From NCBI GenBank assembly GCA_028875725.1, contig JAPPCR010000006.1, positions 1,495,786-1,559,785 on the forward strand: a stretch of 64,000 nt of DNA. Direction: 5' to 3'. Of this stretch, positions 27,466 to 37,328 are shown in pieces. The position numbers and the translations under genes are program-made. The notes beneath the pieces are model-generated. The model made no database searches, was not told the origin of the DNA, and saw nothing but the letters and a program-made list of their open reading frames with translations. The DNA comes from Acidobacteriota bacterium (GTDB lineage Bacteria > Acidobacteriota > Thermoanaerobaculia > Multivoradales > Multivoraceae). Numbering within the stretch: the stretch's first letter is position 1; the number at the start of each line of letters is the position of its first letter.

Positions 27466-27486
27466 CGATCGACTCCCACGGCAGGG

Positions 27487-27492
27487 ATCATA
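27487..27492 (-). promoter_or_regulatory. Candidate -10 (TATGAT) for asnS-rnc
   Basis: On the minus strand TATGAT ends 21 bases before the asnS GTG. The short leader includes GGGAG, so this transcript would carry a normal ribosome site. Confidence 0.4.
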
Positions 27493-27528
27493 CCGATGCC
27501 GCCGCGGCCACCGGCGGGAACGAGTCGC

Positions 27529-27534
27529 TACACT
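27529..27534 (+). promoter_or_regulatory. Candidate -10 (TACACT) for the DUF2085 gene, leaderless type
   Basis: TACACT ends 8 bases before the ATG at 27543, so transcription would start at or within a base or two of the start codon. The gap AGCGCCCG has no Shine-Dalgarno sequence. Confidence 0.4.
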
Positions 27535-27542
27535 AGCGCCCG

Positions 27543-28151
27543 ATGCTTCGCCAGCGTCTCGGGCTTTCGACCCGAAACGTCTCTGCCGGGTCTTCCGGAA
27601 GGCCCGGCTGGAGGCGCGTCAGGCTGTTCGCGTTCGTGACGCCAGGTCGGGCCACCGCGGCCGTCGCCGCGGGCTGCTGCCTGGTGATCGGAATGGTCGT
27701 GGCGGCGCCGCTTGTCGCCGCATCCGGCGGTCGGGCGGCCACGTTTCTGTACGCGGTCTTCGCCCCGGTCTGCCATCAGCTCGCCGAGCGCAGCTTTCAC
27801 CTGGCAGGTCACCCCCTCGCCGTGTGCCACCGCTGCTTTGGCTTCTACGCCGGCTTCACTCTGGGACTGATCGTGCTGCCGCTGGTTCGTCCGGCGCGCG
27901 ACTGGCTGCTCGACGAGCCCAGGCGCATTCTCCTGCTTCTCGCGCCCACGGCGGTCGACTGGCTGCTGCCGATGAACACGCCGGCGAGCCGCTCTGTGAC
28001 TGCCGTTCTCGCCGGGGCCGCGATCGCCGTCCTGATCTGGGCTGCGATCGGCCAGATCGTCCAAGAGATGCCTCGAAACTTGCCACCCGGAGAAGGCGCA
28101 GTGCGTGATGCCGGCGCGTTCTCCGGTTCGACTTCTGAGGAGACTTCATGA
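27543..28151 (+). CDS. DUF2085 family membrane protein
   Basis: 202 residues with about three or four hydrophobic helices. The DUF2085 signature is clear near residues 77-100: VCHQLAERSFHLAGH followed by VCHRCFGFYAGFTLG, with paired Cys/His residues that could bind metal. Function of the family is not known. The stop overlaps the next start as ATGA, so it is co-transcribed with the two small paralogous membrane proteins. Confidence 0.85.
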   Translation: MLRQRLGLSTRNVSAGSSGRPGWRRVRLFAFVTPGRATAAVAAGCCLVIGMVVAAPLVAASGGRAATFLYAVFAPVCHQLAERSFHLAGHPLAVCHRCFGFYAGFTLGLIVLPLVRPARDWLLDEPRRILLLLAPTAVDWLLPMNTPASRSVTAVLAGAAIAVLIWAAIGQIVQEMPRNLPPGEGAVRDAGAFSGSTSEETS

Positions 28152-28633
28152 CACCGAAGAAACTGAAAGCCGCCGCCATCGGCGGCGGGGCGGCCGGGAT
28201 CGCCTCCAGTATTCCCCTCGTCAACCTGGCCAACTGCGCGTGCTGCGCGCTGGTCGTGGGCGGCGGCATCCTGGCGGTCTACCTGGCGATGCGTGGAGAG
28301 GCCGCTACCGAGAAGGCGCCGCTTGGTGATGGCGCCATGATCGGCGTTCTGGCGGGCGTCGCGGCCGCCGTGGTCGGTGCGATCGTTGCAATCCCGCTGG
28401 CGGCGGTCGTTGGTGATCCGATGGAGCAGATGCGCTCGATCATGGAAGGGATCGAGGGCATGCCGCCGGAAGTGCTCGAGGCCCTGGGCGGCGAAGAGGC
28501 CGATTTCGGGGCGGCGCTCGGGTTGATCGGGTTCCTGTTCAACCTCGTCACCAGCGTCATCTTCTCAGGCATCGGTGGCGTCATCGGCGCCGCCGTGTTC
28601 CACAAGAAGCCCACCCTCGAGAGCGGAGCCTAG
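28148..28633 (+). CDS. Small membrane protein, first of a tandem paralogous pair
   Basis: 161 residues, not recognised as a named family. GAGGAG precedes the ATG by about 5 bases. The N-terminal AAAIGGGAAGIASSIPLVN is followed by a Cys-rich helix NCACCALVVGGGILAVYLA at about residues 29-47. A second helix lies at about 65-88, an acidic Met/Glu-rich loop at 90-117, and a last glycine-rich helix (IFSGIGGVIGAAVFHKK) at the C-terminus. The next gene shares the same layout and much sequence at both ends, so the pair arose by duplication. Confidence 0.8.
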   Translation: MTPKKLKAAAIGGGAAGIASSIPLVNLANCACCALVVGGGILAVYLAMRGEAATEKAPLGDGAMIGVLAGVAAAVVGAIVAIPLAAVVGDPMEQMRSIMEGIEGMPPEVLEALGGEEADFGAALGLIGFLFNLVTSVIFSGIGGVIGAAVFHKKPTLESGA

Positions 28634-28644
28634 GAGGTGTCATC

Positions 28645-29106
28645 GTGACGGGTAAGGAAGTCGGTGCGGCAGCCATCGGCGGAGGAGCGGGCGCCGTCGC
28701 CTCGCAGATCCCCGGCCTGCAGTTACTCAACATTGCCTGTTGCGCCCTGGTCGTGGGCGGAGGCATCCTGGCGGTCTACCTGGCCTTGAAGGACGATCCG
28801 CCCGCCGCGGCCGCGCCCTACGGTGAGGGAGCGAAGATCGGTGCACTCGCCGGCGTCTTCGGCTCCGTGCTGAGCATTCTGCTGGCCCTCCTGATCCTGG
28901 GCGGCATCACGGGCGTGATGGGGATCGGGGCTCTCACGGCCGAATCCGTCGAGGACTTCGAGGCCTTCAGCCTGATTAGCGCGGTCGCCGGCCTCGGCGT
29001 CATCGCGATCGTTGCCTTCTCGCTGATCATCAATGTCGCGTTTTCGACGATTGGCGGCGTGATCGGGGCGGCCATCGTTCACAGGAAGGCGCCCGCGGCG
29101 GAATAG
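28645..29106 (+). CDS. Small membrane protein, second of a tandem paralogous pair
   Basis: 153 residues from GTG, preceded by a strong AGGAGGTG. It mirrors its neighbour: AAIGGGAGAVASQIPG, then NIACCALVVGGGILAVYLA at about residues 29-47, a central double helix, and FSTIGGVIGAAIVHRK at the end. The middle loop differs most, so the ends are under stronger constraint. Function unknown. It ends 16 bases before the convergent PPOX-fold gene. Confidence 0.8.
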   Translation: MTGKEVGAAAIGGGAGAVASQIPGLQLLNIACCALVVGGGILAVYLALKDDPPAAAAPYGEGAKIGALAGVFGSVLSILLALLILGGITGVMGIGALTAESVEDFEAFSLISAVAGLGVIAIVAFSLIINVAFSTIGGVIGAAIVHRKAPAAE

Positions 29107-29122
29107 CTCCTCGCGGCAGGAG

Positions 29123-29626
29123 TCAGCGGCTGAGGATGGTGCCCGGCCGGTAGTAGCGCTGGTGCCAGATGCCGGCCTGGTCTTCGTCGTCCACCGGCAT
29201 GCGCCAGGTGCGGACGGACGCCTGGCCGAGAGGTAGGCGGTAGAGGCCCCGCGGCTGGTCGATCGTGGCCTGGATGTAGTCCTCGGCCGCGTCCTCCGGG
29301 ACGTAGCGGCAGGCGATTCGCCGGTAGCGGTCGCGCCAGACGTCGTCGACGCCGATGTCGTGGACGAGTTCCGCTTCGCCCTCGGCGAGGACCTTGCGGT
29401 AGGGGGGGTTCTGCTCGTCGATCGCCAGACAGGTCCGGGGATCGCGGCGCAGGTTGGCGAACCAGACGGAGTTCTCACGCGGCGTGAACCAGATCGCGTC
29501 TTCCTCGAAGATGAACCAGATGGGCGTCACCAGGGGCCGGCCGTCGTCGCAAACCGTGCCGATCCGCATCAGGATGCCGGGCTCGGCGAGGAAGGCGTCG
29601 CGTTCGCTGTCGGTCATCGTCGGCAT
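29123..29626 (-). CDS. PPOX/split-barrel family protein, possible F420-binding FDOR-B
   Basis: 167 residues. The split beta-barrel pattern is visible: GILMRIGTVCDDGRPLVTPI (18-37), then WFIFEEDAIWFTPRENSVWFANLRRDPRTCLAID with a conserved NLRRDPR cofactor-contact segment. This family includes FMN-dependent pyridoxamine-phosphate-oxidase-like enzymes, haem proteins and F420-dependent FDOR-B proteins. The nearby F420 operon makes the last option plausible but unproven. It follows the SDR gene by 6 bases, probably in one transcript with it and the MATE exporter. Confidence 0.75.
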   Translation of the reverse strand: MPTMTDSERDAFLAEPGILMRIGTVCDDGRPLVTPIWFIFEEDAIWFTPRENSVWFANLRRDPRTCLAIDEQNPPYRKVLAEGEAELVHDIGVDDVWRDRYRRIACRYVPEDAAEDYIQATIDQPRGLYRLPLGQASVRTWRMPVDDEDQAGIWHQRYYRPGTILSR

Positions 29627-29632
29627 GGGTCG

Positions 29633-30418
29633 CTAGTCCTCCTCGGGGGCGCCGAGGGTCCGCGCCGCCGCGATGTCGGCGGAGTAGTCGCGGAGCTTCG
29701 TCGGCATCAGGGTCATCTCCTCGATCACGGTCCGTTCCGGCAACGCCGCGGCCGTCAGGATCGCCTCGGCGATGTCCTCGGAGGCCATCATGCCGGCCCG
29801 CTCGTCGGCTGAGGGCGGCCGCGGCCGGTTGTCGAGGATCGGCGTGTCGACTTCGCCGGGCAGGACGCTGGTCGCCCGGATGCCGAGCTGCCGGAGTTCC
29901 GCGCCGAGACCGAAGATGTAGTTCCGGGAGGCCGCTTTCGCGGCGCCGTAGGCGGTGCCTGCCATCACGCCGGGGCGCAGAGCCGCCATCGACGAAACCA
30001 TGATGACCGTGGCGCCGCCGTGGTCGAGCATCGCCGGCAGCAGCGCCTTGGTGAGCATGGCAGGCCCGGTCGCGTTGACCGCGATCACGCTGTCCCACTC
30101 TTCCTGGGAGATGTAGCGCGTGCTCCTTACCTTGGAACTGTGTCCGGCATTGTGGACCAGGACGTCGACCATGGCGTGACGCTGGAGGATCGCCGCCGCC
30201 AGCCCCTGAACGGCCTCCGGATCCTCCATATCGGCCGAGTGGGCCCAGGCGTTGCCGCCCGCGGCCTCGATCTCGGAAACAACCGCTTCGAGCGGTTCGA
30301 GCCGCCGGCCGGAAACGATGATCGACGCGCCTTCGCGGGCGAAGAGCAGCGCGGTCGCCCGGCCGATGCCGGTGCCGCCGCCTGTGACCAGAGCTGTCTT
30401 GCCTTCGAGTTTGCCCAT
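29633..30418 (-). CDS. Short-chain dehydrogenase/reductase
   Basis: 261 residues, classical SDR. The cofactor motif TGGGTGIG is at about residues 12-19, VHNAG near 88-92, and the catalytic serine is in VSSMAALRPG. The YxxxK pair is in YGAAKAA (Y157, K161 approximately). SGRR near 36-39 suggests NADP(H). The substrate is unknown. It sits between the MATE gene (one base away) and the PPOX-fold gene. Confidence 0.9.
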   Translation of the reverse strand: MGKLEGKTALVTGGGTGIGRATALLFAREGASIIVSGRRLEPLEAVVSEIEAAGGNAWAHSADMEDPEAVQGLAAAILQRHAMVDVLVHNAGHSSKVRSTRYISQEEWDSVIAVNATGPAMLTKALLPAMLDHGGATVIMVSSMAALRPGVMAGTAYGAAKAASRNYIFGLGAELRQLGIRATSVLPGEVDTPILDNRPRPPSADERAGMMASEDIAEAILTAAALPERTVIEEMTLMPTKLRDYSADIAAARTLGAPEED

Positions 30419-30419
30419 C

Positions 30420-31751
30420 TCAGTGCCTTCCTCCCGCCGGTACTCCCGGGCCGATGAAGCGGCGCGCGGCCATACCGAGAGTCGCAGTCCGCGCCGCCAT
30501 CAGGCCGACCATGCTGAGCCACAGCAGGTTGTTGTCGTCAAAGTGAACCGCGACCCAGAGCAACGGCGCGAAGCCCAGGCCGCAACTGATTGCCATCGAA
30601 CGGCTGAGCAGTTTACCTTCGGTGAGACCGAGGTAGAAGCCGTCCAGGGCGTAGGCCAGGGCCGCGAACAGGAGCACCGGAAGCAGCCACGGATTGCTCC
30701 CGGCGGCGAGTTCGACGACGTCCTCGTGGTCCGCGAGCAAGCCGTAGATCGTCTGCGGCAGGAGCAGGACGGGTAGCAGGAAGGCGACCGCGCAGAGCTC
30801 GGCGACGAGGACCGTGAGAAACAGGACGCGCCGGACCTCGGCCCGGTCGCCGGCGCCAGAGGCCATCCCGGCCAGCGTCTCGCCGGCGAAGGCCGCGCCG
30901 TCGATCAGGTAGGACGCCACTCCCAGCAGCCGCAGGATGAGCCCGTTGGCGGCGAGCCTGGCGGTGCCGAAGAGGGCGCTCACGTTCGTGAAGGCGGCGA
31001 AGGCCGTGATCAGTAACAGCGTCCGGATTACGAGGTGGCCGTTCAGAGCGACGATGCGGCGCAGCTCTACGGGCTCCAGGAACCGCCGCAGGGAGACGGC
31101 CGGTAGGCGGCTGCGAACGGCCAGCGTCAGGCCGATGCCGGTCGCCAGCCACTGCGCGGCGGCCGTGGCGACGCCGGCTCCGTACGCCGCCCAGCCGAGG
31201 TGGATGATGAACCACCAGTTGAGCGCCACGTTGGCGAGGTTCGCCGCGGCGACGACGACCAGGGCGCGGCCGGCCTCCGCGCGGCCGAGGAACCACCCCG
31301 TCAGGGCGAGGTTGGCGAGGGTCGCCGGCGCTCCCCAGATGCGTGCGTCGAAGTAGCTGCGGCCCGCCTCCTCGACTGCGGGCTCGCCGGAGAGGAGCCG
31401 GAAGCCGAGATCACCCATCGGATCCCGGAGCAGCAGGAACAGGGCACCCAGAATGGCCGCCAGGAGCAGCGCTCGGTACAGGTGGGCGGCGATCTCGAAC
31501 GGGTCCCCCCGGCCCCGCGACTGGGCCGTCATTCCGGTCGTGCTCATGCGCAGGAACGCGCAGCCGAAGTAGAGGTAGTCGAAGATGAGCGCAGCCAGGA
31601 TCACGCCGGCCAGGAAGCGCACGTCGTCGAGCCGTCCGAGCATCACCGTGTCGGCCAGACCGGCGAGTGGCACGGTGAGATTCGAGGCGGCGTTGAGCGC
31701 CGTCAGGCGCGCGAACCGGTGGAGAAGGCTAGTCCCGGGAGCGCCCATCAC
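30420..31751 (-). CDS. MATE family efflux transporter (DinF-like)
   Basis: 443 residues with about twelve hydrophobic helices in two similar halves. Typical MATE features are ALNAASNLTVPLAGLADTVMLG near the N-terminus, where two prolines and an aspartate mark helix 1, and ANLANVALNWWFIIHLGWAAYGAG in the middle, each in part. Such transporters export cationic or organic compounds using H+ or Na+. The GTG at 31751 is immediately followed by an ATG, either of which could start. It is first in a unit with the SDR and PPOX-fold genes. Confidence 0.88.
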   Translation of the reverse strand: MMGAPGTSLLHRFARLTALNAASNLTVPLAGLADTVMLGRLDDVRFLAGVILAALIFDYLYFGCAFLRMSTTGMTAQSRGRGDPFEIAAHLYRALLLAAILGALFLLLRDPMGDLGFRLLSGEPAVEEAGRSYFDARIWGAPATLANLALTGWFLGRAEAGRALVVVAAANLANVALNWWFIIHLGWAAYGAGVATAAAQWLATGIGLTLAVRSRLPAVSLRRFLEPVELRRIVALNGHLVIRTLLLITAFAAFTNVSALFGTARLAANGLILRLLGVASYLIDGAAFAGETLAGMASGAGDRAEVRRVLFLTVLVAELCAVAFLLPVLLLPQTIYGLLADHEDVVELAAGSNPWLLPVLLFAALAYALDGFYLGLTEGKLLSRSMAISCGLGFAPLLWVAVHFDDNNLLWLSMVGLMAARTATLGMAARRFIGPGVPAGGRH

Positions 31752-31765
31752 GGCCGGAGCGCTGG

Positions 31766-31774
31766 TGGTAGCCT
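31766..31774 (+). promoter_or_regulatory. Candidate extended -10 (TGGTAGCCT) for dctQM, leaderless type
   Basis: TGGTAGCCT ends 10 bases before the dctQ ATG, with no Shine-Dalgarno sequence in between. On the opposite strand the same TA step begins TACCAC, a weak match in the right position for the MATE gene. Confidence 0.4.
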
Positions 31775-31784
31775 GCGCGCGCTC

Positions 31785-32365
31785 ATGGCGTCAGCACCAA
31801 CCCCTGGCGGCTTCCCGGCACGTTTTGTGGCCTGGACCGATCGTCTCAATTCGCGTATCGGCGTCGCGGTCTCCTGGCTGACGCTGGCCATGGTCGCGGT
31901 TGGAGCGTACAACGCGGTCGTGCGTTACCTGGGCCGGTTCACCGGCTGGAACCTGAGTTCGAACGCCTACCTCGAACTCCAGTGGTACATGTTCAGCCTG
32001 GTCTTCCTGCTGGGCGCCGCGTACGCGCTGCTGACGGGCGCCCACGTCCGGGTCGACGTGATCTTCAGCCGGCTGCCGGAGCGCTGGCGGCGGCGGATCG
32101 ACCTCTGGGGTTCGCTGCTGTTCCTGATCCCGTTCGCCGTCTTCGGACTCGTCATGTCCTGGCCGGCCGTACGGAACTCCTGGGCGGTGCTGGAAGTGTC
32201 CTCCGATCCGGGCGGTCTGCCGCGGTATCCGATCAAGAGCGTGCTGCTCGTGGCGTTCACGCTCCTCGCCCTGCAGGGACTCGCGGAGGCGGCGCGGAAC
32301 TGGCTGCGCCTGCGCGCGCTCAAGGCCGGCGCGGAAGAGGAGGAGCTGCAGCAGGAGGGGCTGCT

Positions 32366-32369
<4 letters not shown>
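31785..32369 (+). CDS. TRAP transporter small permease DctQ
   Basis: 194 residues from the ATG at 31785. An open frame runs further upstream but only mirrors the opposite MATE gene. Four hydrophobic helices are visible. The family block NAYLELQWYMFSLVFLLGAAYAL, in part near residues 57-80, followed by GAHVRVDVIFSRLPERWR is diagnostic. DctQ pairs with DctM to form the membrane unit of a periplasmic-binding-protein-dependent Na+ symporter. The stop overlaps the dctM GTG. Confidence 0.9.
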
Positions 32370-33685
<1,316 letters not shown>

Positions 33686-33703
33686 CGGGCGTCAGGCAGG
33701 TTC

Positions 33704-34825
33704 TCAGCCGCCGCCGAAGGAGAAGCGTGCGTACGCCTGCTCGGCGGTGCTGAACCAGCGGAAGGAGGACTGACGGACCTCGTCCCAGGACTCGAAGATC
33801 TTCCGGTAGCCGGCGTCCGCGGCCGCGTTCTCGTTCATCAGCTCGAACGCGGCGTCGCGCGACGCGGTCATGATCTCGTCGGAGAACGGTCGCAGCGTGA
33901 CGCCGCCGTCGACCAGGCGCTTGAGCGCACCCGGGTTGACGGCGTCGTAGCGCGAGATCATGTCGACGTTCGCCTCCGCGGCGGCGGACTGAACGATGGA
34001 CTGGTACTCGGTCGGAAGACCGTCCCAGGCGGTCCGGTTGACGTACACGGAAAGCGTCGGGCCCGGTTCCCACCAGCCGGGGTAGTAGTAGTTCTTCGCC
34101 ACCCGCTGGAAGCCGAGCTTCTCGTCGTCGTACGGGCCTACCCACTCGGCGGCATCGACCACTCCGCGTTCCAGCGCGGGATATATCTCTCCGCCGGGAA
34201 TCGTCTGAACGGTCACTCCGAGACGGCTCAGCACCTCGGCGCCCAGACCGGGGATACGCATCTTCAGACCGCGCAGTTCGTCCAGCGTGCTGACCTCGCG
34301 GCGGAACCAGCCGCCCATCTGCCCGCCCGTGTTACCGGCAGGGAAGTTCACGATGTTGAAGTCCGCGAACACCTCGCGCATGAGTTCCAGGCCGCCGCCA
34401 TGGTAGAGCCAGGCGTTCTGCTGGCGCGTGTTCAGGCCGAACGGCATGGCGGTGTCGAAGGCCACGGCCGGGTTCTTCCCCGTGTAGTAGTAGCTCGCGG
34501 TGTGGCCGAGTTCGACCGTGCCCTGCTGCACCGCGTCCAGGACGCCCAGCCCCGGGACGAGTTCGCCTGCGGGGTAGGGGCGGATCCGGAACCGGCCTTC
34601 GGACAGGCTCTCGACTCGTTCCGCGAACACTTCCGCGCCGCCGAAGATCGTGTCGAGGCCGCGCGGGAAACTGGAGGCCAGACGCCAGTTCAGGCGGGGC
34701 TTCGTGACCACGGCCGGTGCGCCGTCCGGTCCCGCTGCAGGGCCGCCGCAGGCGGCGACGGCGCCCGCTCCCGCGGTGACGGCAACCGCCTTGCCGAGGA
34801 AGTCCCTGCGTCTCAGTTTGGTCAT
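33704..34825 (-). CDS. TRAP transporter solute-binding protein DctP, Tat-exported
   Basis: 373 residues. The N-terminus has a twin-arginine signal (RRRDFLGKA, residues 5-13) and a lipobox-like AVAAC with cysteine 26, suggesting a Tat-exported lipoprotein. The mature domain follows DctP: LASSFPRGLDTIFGGAEVFAE, GLKMRIPGLGAEVLSRLGV (with the conserved carboxylate-binding arginine) and YPALERGVVDAAEWVGPY. Binding of an alpha-keto or other organic acid is likely. It is convergent to dctQM, not in their transcript, and lies 31 bases after trxB. Confidence 0.92.
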   Translation of the reverse strand: MTKLRRRDFLGKAVAVTAGAGAVAACGGPAAGPDGAPAVVTKPRLNWRLASSFPRGLDTIFGGAEVFAERVESLSEGRFRIRPYPAGELVPGLGVLDAVQQGTVELGHTASYYYTGKNPAVAFDTAMPFGLNTRQQNAWLYHGGGLELMREVFADFNIVNFPAGNTGGQMGGWFRREVSTLDELRGLKMRIPGLGAEVLSRLGVTVQTIPGGEIYPALERGVVDAAEWVGPYDDEKLGFQRVAKNYYYPGWWEPGPTLSVYVNRTAWDGLPTEYQSIVQSAAAEANVDMISRYDAVNPGALKRLVDGGVTLRPFSDEIMTASRDAAFELMNENAAADAGYRKIFESWDEVRQSSFRWFSTAEQAYARFSFGGG

Positions 34826-34856
34826 CGGGTACCGTCCTTGCTTGGGTGGTGGCCGG

Positions 34857-35810
34857 TCAGTCTACTTCGGAGAGCCAGCGTTCCGCGTCGATCGCCGCCT
34901 GGCAGCCGGTTCCGGCGGCGGTGACCGCCTGCCGGTAGATCGGGTCCATCACGTCGCCGCAGGCGAAGACTCCCTCGACGTCCGTTGCCGTGCCCGGATG
35001 GCGGACCTTGAGGTAGCCGACGTCGTCCATCGGCAGCTTGCCCTGGAACAGCCCAGTGTTCGGGTTGTGGCCGATCGCCATGAAGACGCCCTGGCAGGCG
35101 AAGTCCGATTCGGCGCCCGTGCGGGTGTCGCGGAGGCGGACGCCGCTGACGCCCTGGTCCTGGGAACCGTGGATCTCTTCCACCGTGGCGAAGAACCGCC
35201 AGTCGATCTTTTCGTTCGCGGCCGCGCGCTCGCGCATGATGATCGAGGCTCGCAGCTCGCCGCGGCGATGCACGATCGTCACCTTGCTGGCGAACTTCGT
35301 CAGGAAGGTGGCCTCTTCCATCGCCGTGTCGCCGCCGCCGACCACGACGAGCTCCTTGTCGCGGAAGAAGAAGCCGTCGCAGGTGGCGCAGGCCGAGACG
35401 CCGTAGCCCATCAGCTCCGCTTCCGATGCCAGCCCCAGTTGGCGGGCAGAGGCGCCGGTGGCGATGATCAGGGCGTCGGTGGAGTACTCCCCGCCGTCCG
35501 TCCGGACCCGGAACGGGCGCTCGTTCAGGTCCACGGCCAGGCCCGTCTCGAAGCGCGTATCGGCTCCGAAGCGCCGGGCCTGAGCCCGCATCTGGTCGAT
35601 CAGCTCGGGCCCCATGATCCCCTTCGGGAAGCCCGGGTAGTTCTCGACATCGGTCGTGATCGTCAGTTGCCCGCCCGGCTGGCCGCCCTCGAGAACCAGC
35701 GGCGAGAGATCGGCGCGTGCCGCGTACAGGGCCGCGGTGAGTCCCGCGGGTCCTGATCCGAGGATGGTCAGCCGGTGGCGCTCTGGAGAGGCGGACGGAG
35801 CGGTCGTCAT
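34857..35810 (-). CDS. trxB: Thioredoxin-disulfide reductase
   Basis: 317 residues. The FAD motif [18 protein letters not shown] is at about 18-35, the redox-active CATC (C141/C144) sits in [13 protein letters not shown], and the NADPH motif [16 protein letters not shown] follows near 156. The length is that of low-molecular-weight bacterial TrxR. It passes NADPH electrons to thioredoxin in the cytosol. It overlaps pssA by four bases in the tsaB-to-dctP unit. Confidence 0.95.
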   Translation of the reverse strand: MTTAPSASPERHRLTILGSGPAGLTAALYAARADLSPLVLEGGQPGGQLTITTDVENYPGFPKGIMGPELIDQMRAQARRFGADTRFETGLAVDLNERPFRVRTDGGEYSTDALIIATGASARQLGLASEAELMGYGVSACATCDGFFFRDKELVVVGGGDTAMEEATFLTKFASKVTIVHRRGELRASIIMRERAAANEKIDWRFFATVEEIHGSQDQGVSGVRLRDTRTGAESDFACQGVFMAIGHNPNTGLFQGKLPMDDVGYLKVRHPGTATDVEGVFACGDVMDPIYRQAVTAAGTGCQAAIDAERWLSEVD

Positions 35811-36577
35811 CGGCCGCGGAGCGTAGCAGCGCGAAGACGGATCGCCCGGCGGCGTCGCCTGAGGCGGCGAGCGAGCCAGGCGGTCGGTCCGGAGAGCGCG
35901 TAGCTGGCCGCGCCGACCAGGAAGAAGACACCGATATGGATCAGCGCCAGCACGGCGATCGAGGCGATGACGAGAACTACCCGGAAACTCCGGCGGCGGC
36001 GGAAGTCGATCTCCTTGAAGCTGACGTAGCGGAAGGTGGAGACAGCGAGCAGGCCGACCACGACCAGCGCGGACAGAACGACGATCTGGAACAGAAAGGA
36101 GTCGCCCCGCGTGTCGACAAAGAAGAGAATCGAGCCGATCGCCCCCGCGGCGGCGGGCGCCGGCAGCCCGATGAAGTAGGCGGGGTCGGCCGTGCGGCGG
36201 CTGACGTTGAAGCGGGCCAGGCGGGCGGCGTTGCAGAGCAGGTAGACGGCCGGCGCCGCGAAGCCCACGCGCCCGAGCTCGTGGAGCCCCCAGAGGTAGC
36301 AGAGCAACGCCGGGGCCAGGCCGAAGGAGACGAGGTCGGCCAGCGAGTCGTACTCCCGGCCGAAGGGGCTCGCGGTTCCGGTCAGGCGGGCTATCCGGCC
36401 GTCCAGCGTGTCGAGGCAGGCCGCGGCGAAGAGCATCAGCACGGCGGCCTGGAACTGCCCCTCGAGACCTGCCAGCAGAGCGTAGAAGCCGAGCAGCATG
36501 TTCGCGGTCGTGAAGAGGCTGGGGATCACGTAGGCCCCGGCCCGCAACGGTCTCGGTTTGCGCGGCTTCCAGTTCAT
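35807..36577 (-). CDS. pssA: CDP-diacylglycerol--serine O-phosphatidyltransferase
   Basis: 256 residues. The CDP-alcohol phosphotransferase motif is complete: D56xxD59G60xxA63R64 then G73xxxD77xxxD81, in [11 protein letters not shown] and [10 protein letters not shown]. Several membrane helices follow. The enzyme makes phosphatidylserine, which the adjacent Psd decarboxylates to phosphatidylethanolamine. It overlaps both psd and trxB by four bases. Confidence 0.95.
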   Translation of the reverse strand: MNWKPRKPRPLRAGAYVIPSLFTTANMLLGFYALLAGLEGQFQAAVLMLFAAACLDTLDGRIARLTGTASPFGREYDSLADLVSFGLAPALLCYLWGLHELGRVGFAAPAVYLLCNAARLARFNVSRRTADPAYFIGLPAPAAAGAIGSILFFVDTRGDSFLFQIVVLSALVVVGLLAVSTFRYVSFKEIDFRRRRSFRVVLVIASIAVLALIHIGVFFLVGAASYALSGPTAWLARRLRRRRRAIRLRAATLRGR

Positions 36578-37272
36578 GATTCGTCTCCGGTTCGGACGGC
36601 GGGTCGCCGGACCGGAAGGTCCTCCGGCGGCGGCGTGGACGGGTCCGTGGGCATGGCGAGCGGCGTTTCGCCGGAGATCACGCGCTGGCCCTTCTCAACC
36701 AGGGGGTCGTAGGACAGCGGCACGAACACGTCGACGCGGGAGCCGAACTTGATCAGGCCAAGGGGCTCGCCCTGGATCACGCGCTGGCCGGCCTGGACAT
36801 GGGCAACCACGCGTCGGGCCACGAGACCGGCGATCTGGCGCACCGCGATGAGATCGCCCTGGGGCCGGCGCAGCAGGGTGAGGTGGTTCTCGTTCACGTC
36901 GCCCGCCTCCTTGCGGAAGGCGGGGAGCTTCTTCCCAGGCGTCGCGATGCTGCCGATCACCACGCCCTCGACCGGCGTCTTCTGCGTATGGACGTTGAAG
37001 ACGGACAGGAAGATCGAGATGCGCCGCCAGGCTTCGTCCCCGAGGGCGCTGTCGGTGATCACCTCCACGGCCATCACCGTTCCCTCGGCGGGAGAAAGGA
37101 CGACGTCGGGCGGTCCCTCGTAGTTCCGCGTGGGGTCGCGGAAGAAGAGGAGGACCAGGACGCCGAGGACGGCCATCGTGCCCGCGGCTACGTGCCAGCC
37201 AAGGGGCCATAGGACGGCCGCCGCGGCGAGGAACGGCAGCACGAACGGCCAGGCCTCCCGGGCGAATCTCAT
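36574..37272 (-). CDS. psd: Phosphatidylserine decarboxylase
   Basis: 232 residues, the short form of the enzyme. FRDP at 44-47, [11 protein letters not shown] near 60, [16 protein letters not shown] near 88 and the self-cleavage site KFGSRVDVF with S178 are seen. Cleavage before that serine makes the pyruvoyl cofactor. Two N-terminal membrane helices are present. The start codon directly abuts the 56-bp hairpin repeat at 37273; the GGGG of that repeat is the only ribosome-site-like sequence before the ATG. Confidence 0.95.
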   Translation of the reverse strand: MRFAREAWPFVLPFLAAAAVLWPLGWHVAAGTMAVLGVLVLLFFRDPTRNYEGPPDVVLSPAEGTVMAVEVITDSALGDEAWRRISIFLSVFNVHTQKTPVEGVVIGSIATPGKKLPAFRKEAGDVNENHLTLLRRPQGDLIAVRQIAGLVARRVVAHVQAGQRVIQGEPLGLIKFGSRVDVFVPLSYDPLVEKGQRVISGETPLAMPTDPSTPPPEDLPVRRPAVRTGDES

Positions 37273-37328
37273 CTAGCACCCCGCGCCGCAGACTTGCTTC
37301 GCTTGCGTTCTGCGGCGCAGGTTCCTAG
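37273..37328. repeat. 56-bp CTAG-bounded hairpin repeat, copy A
   Basis: The element starts and ends with CTAG. It forms a long imperfect stem with an uninterrupted 10-bp core (GCGCCGCAGA pairing with TCTGCGGCGC) around a 16-base loop. A second copy at 53357 has the same length and differs at four bases and two single-base indels. Here it fills the whole gap between the YdcH-like gene, whose TAG stop lies in the terminal CTAG, and the psd start codon. Confidence 0.8.
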
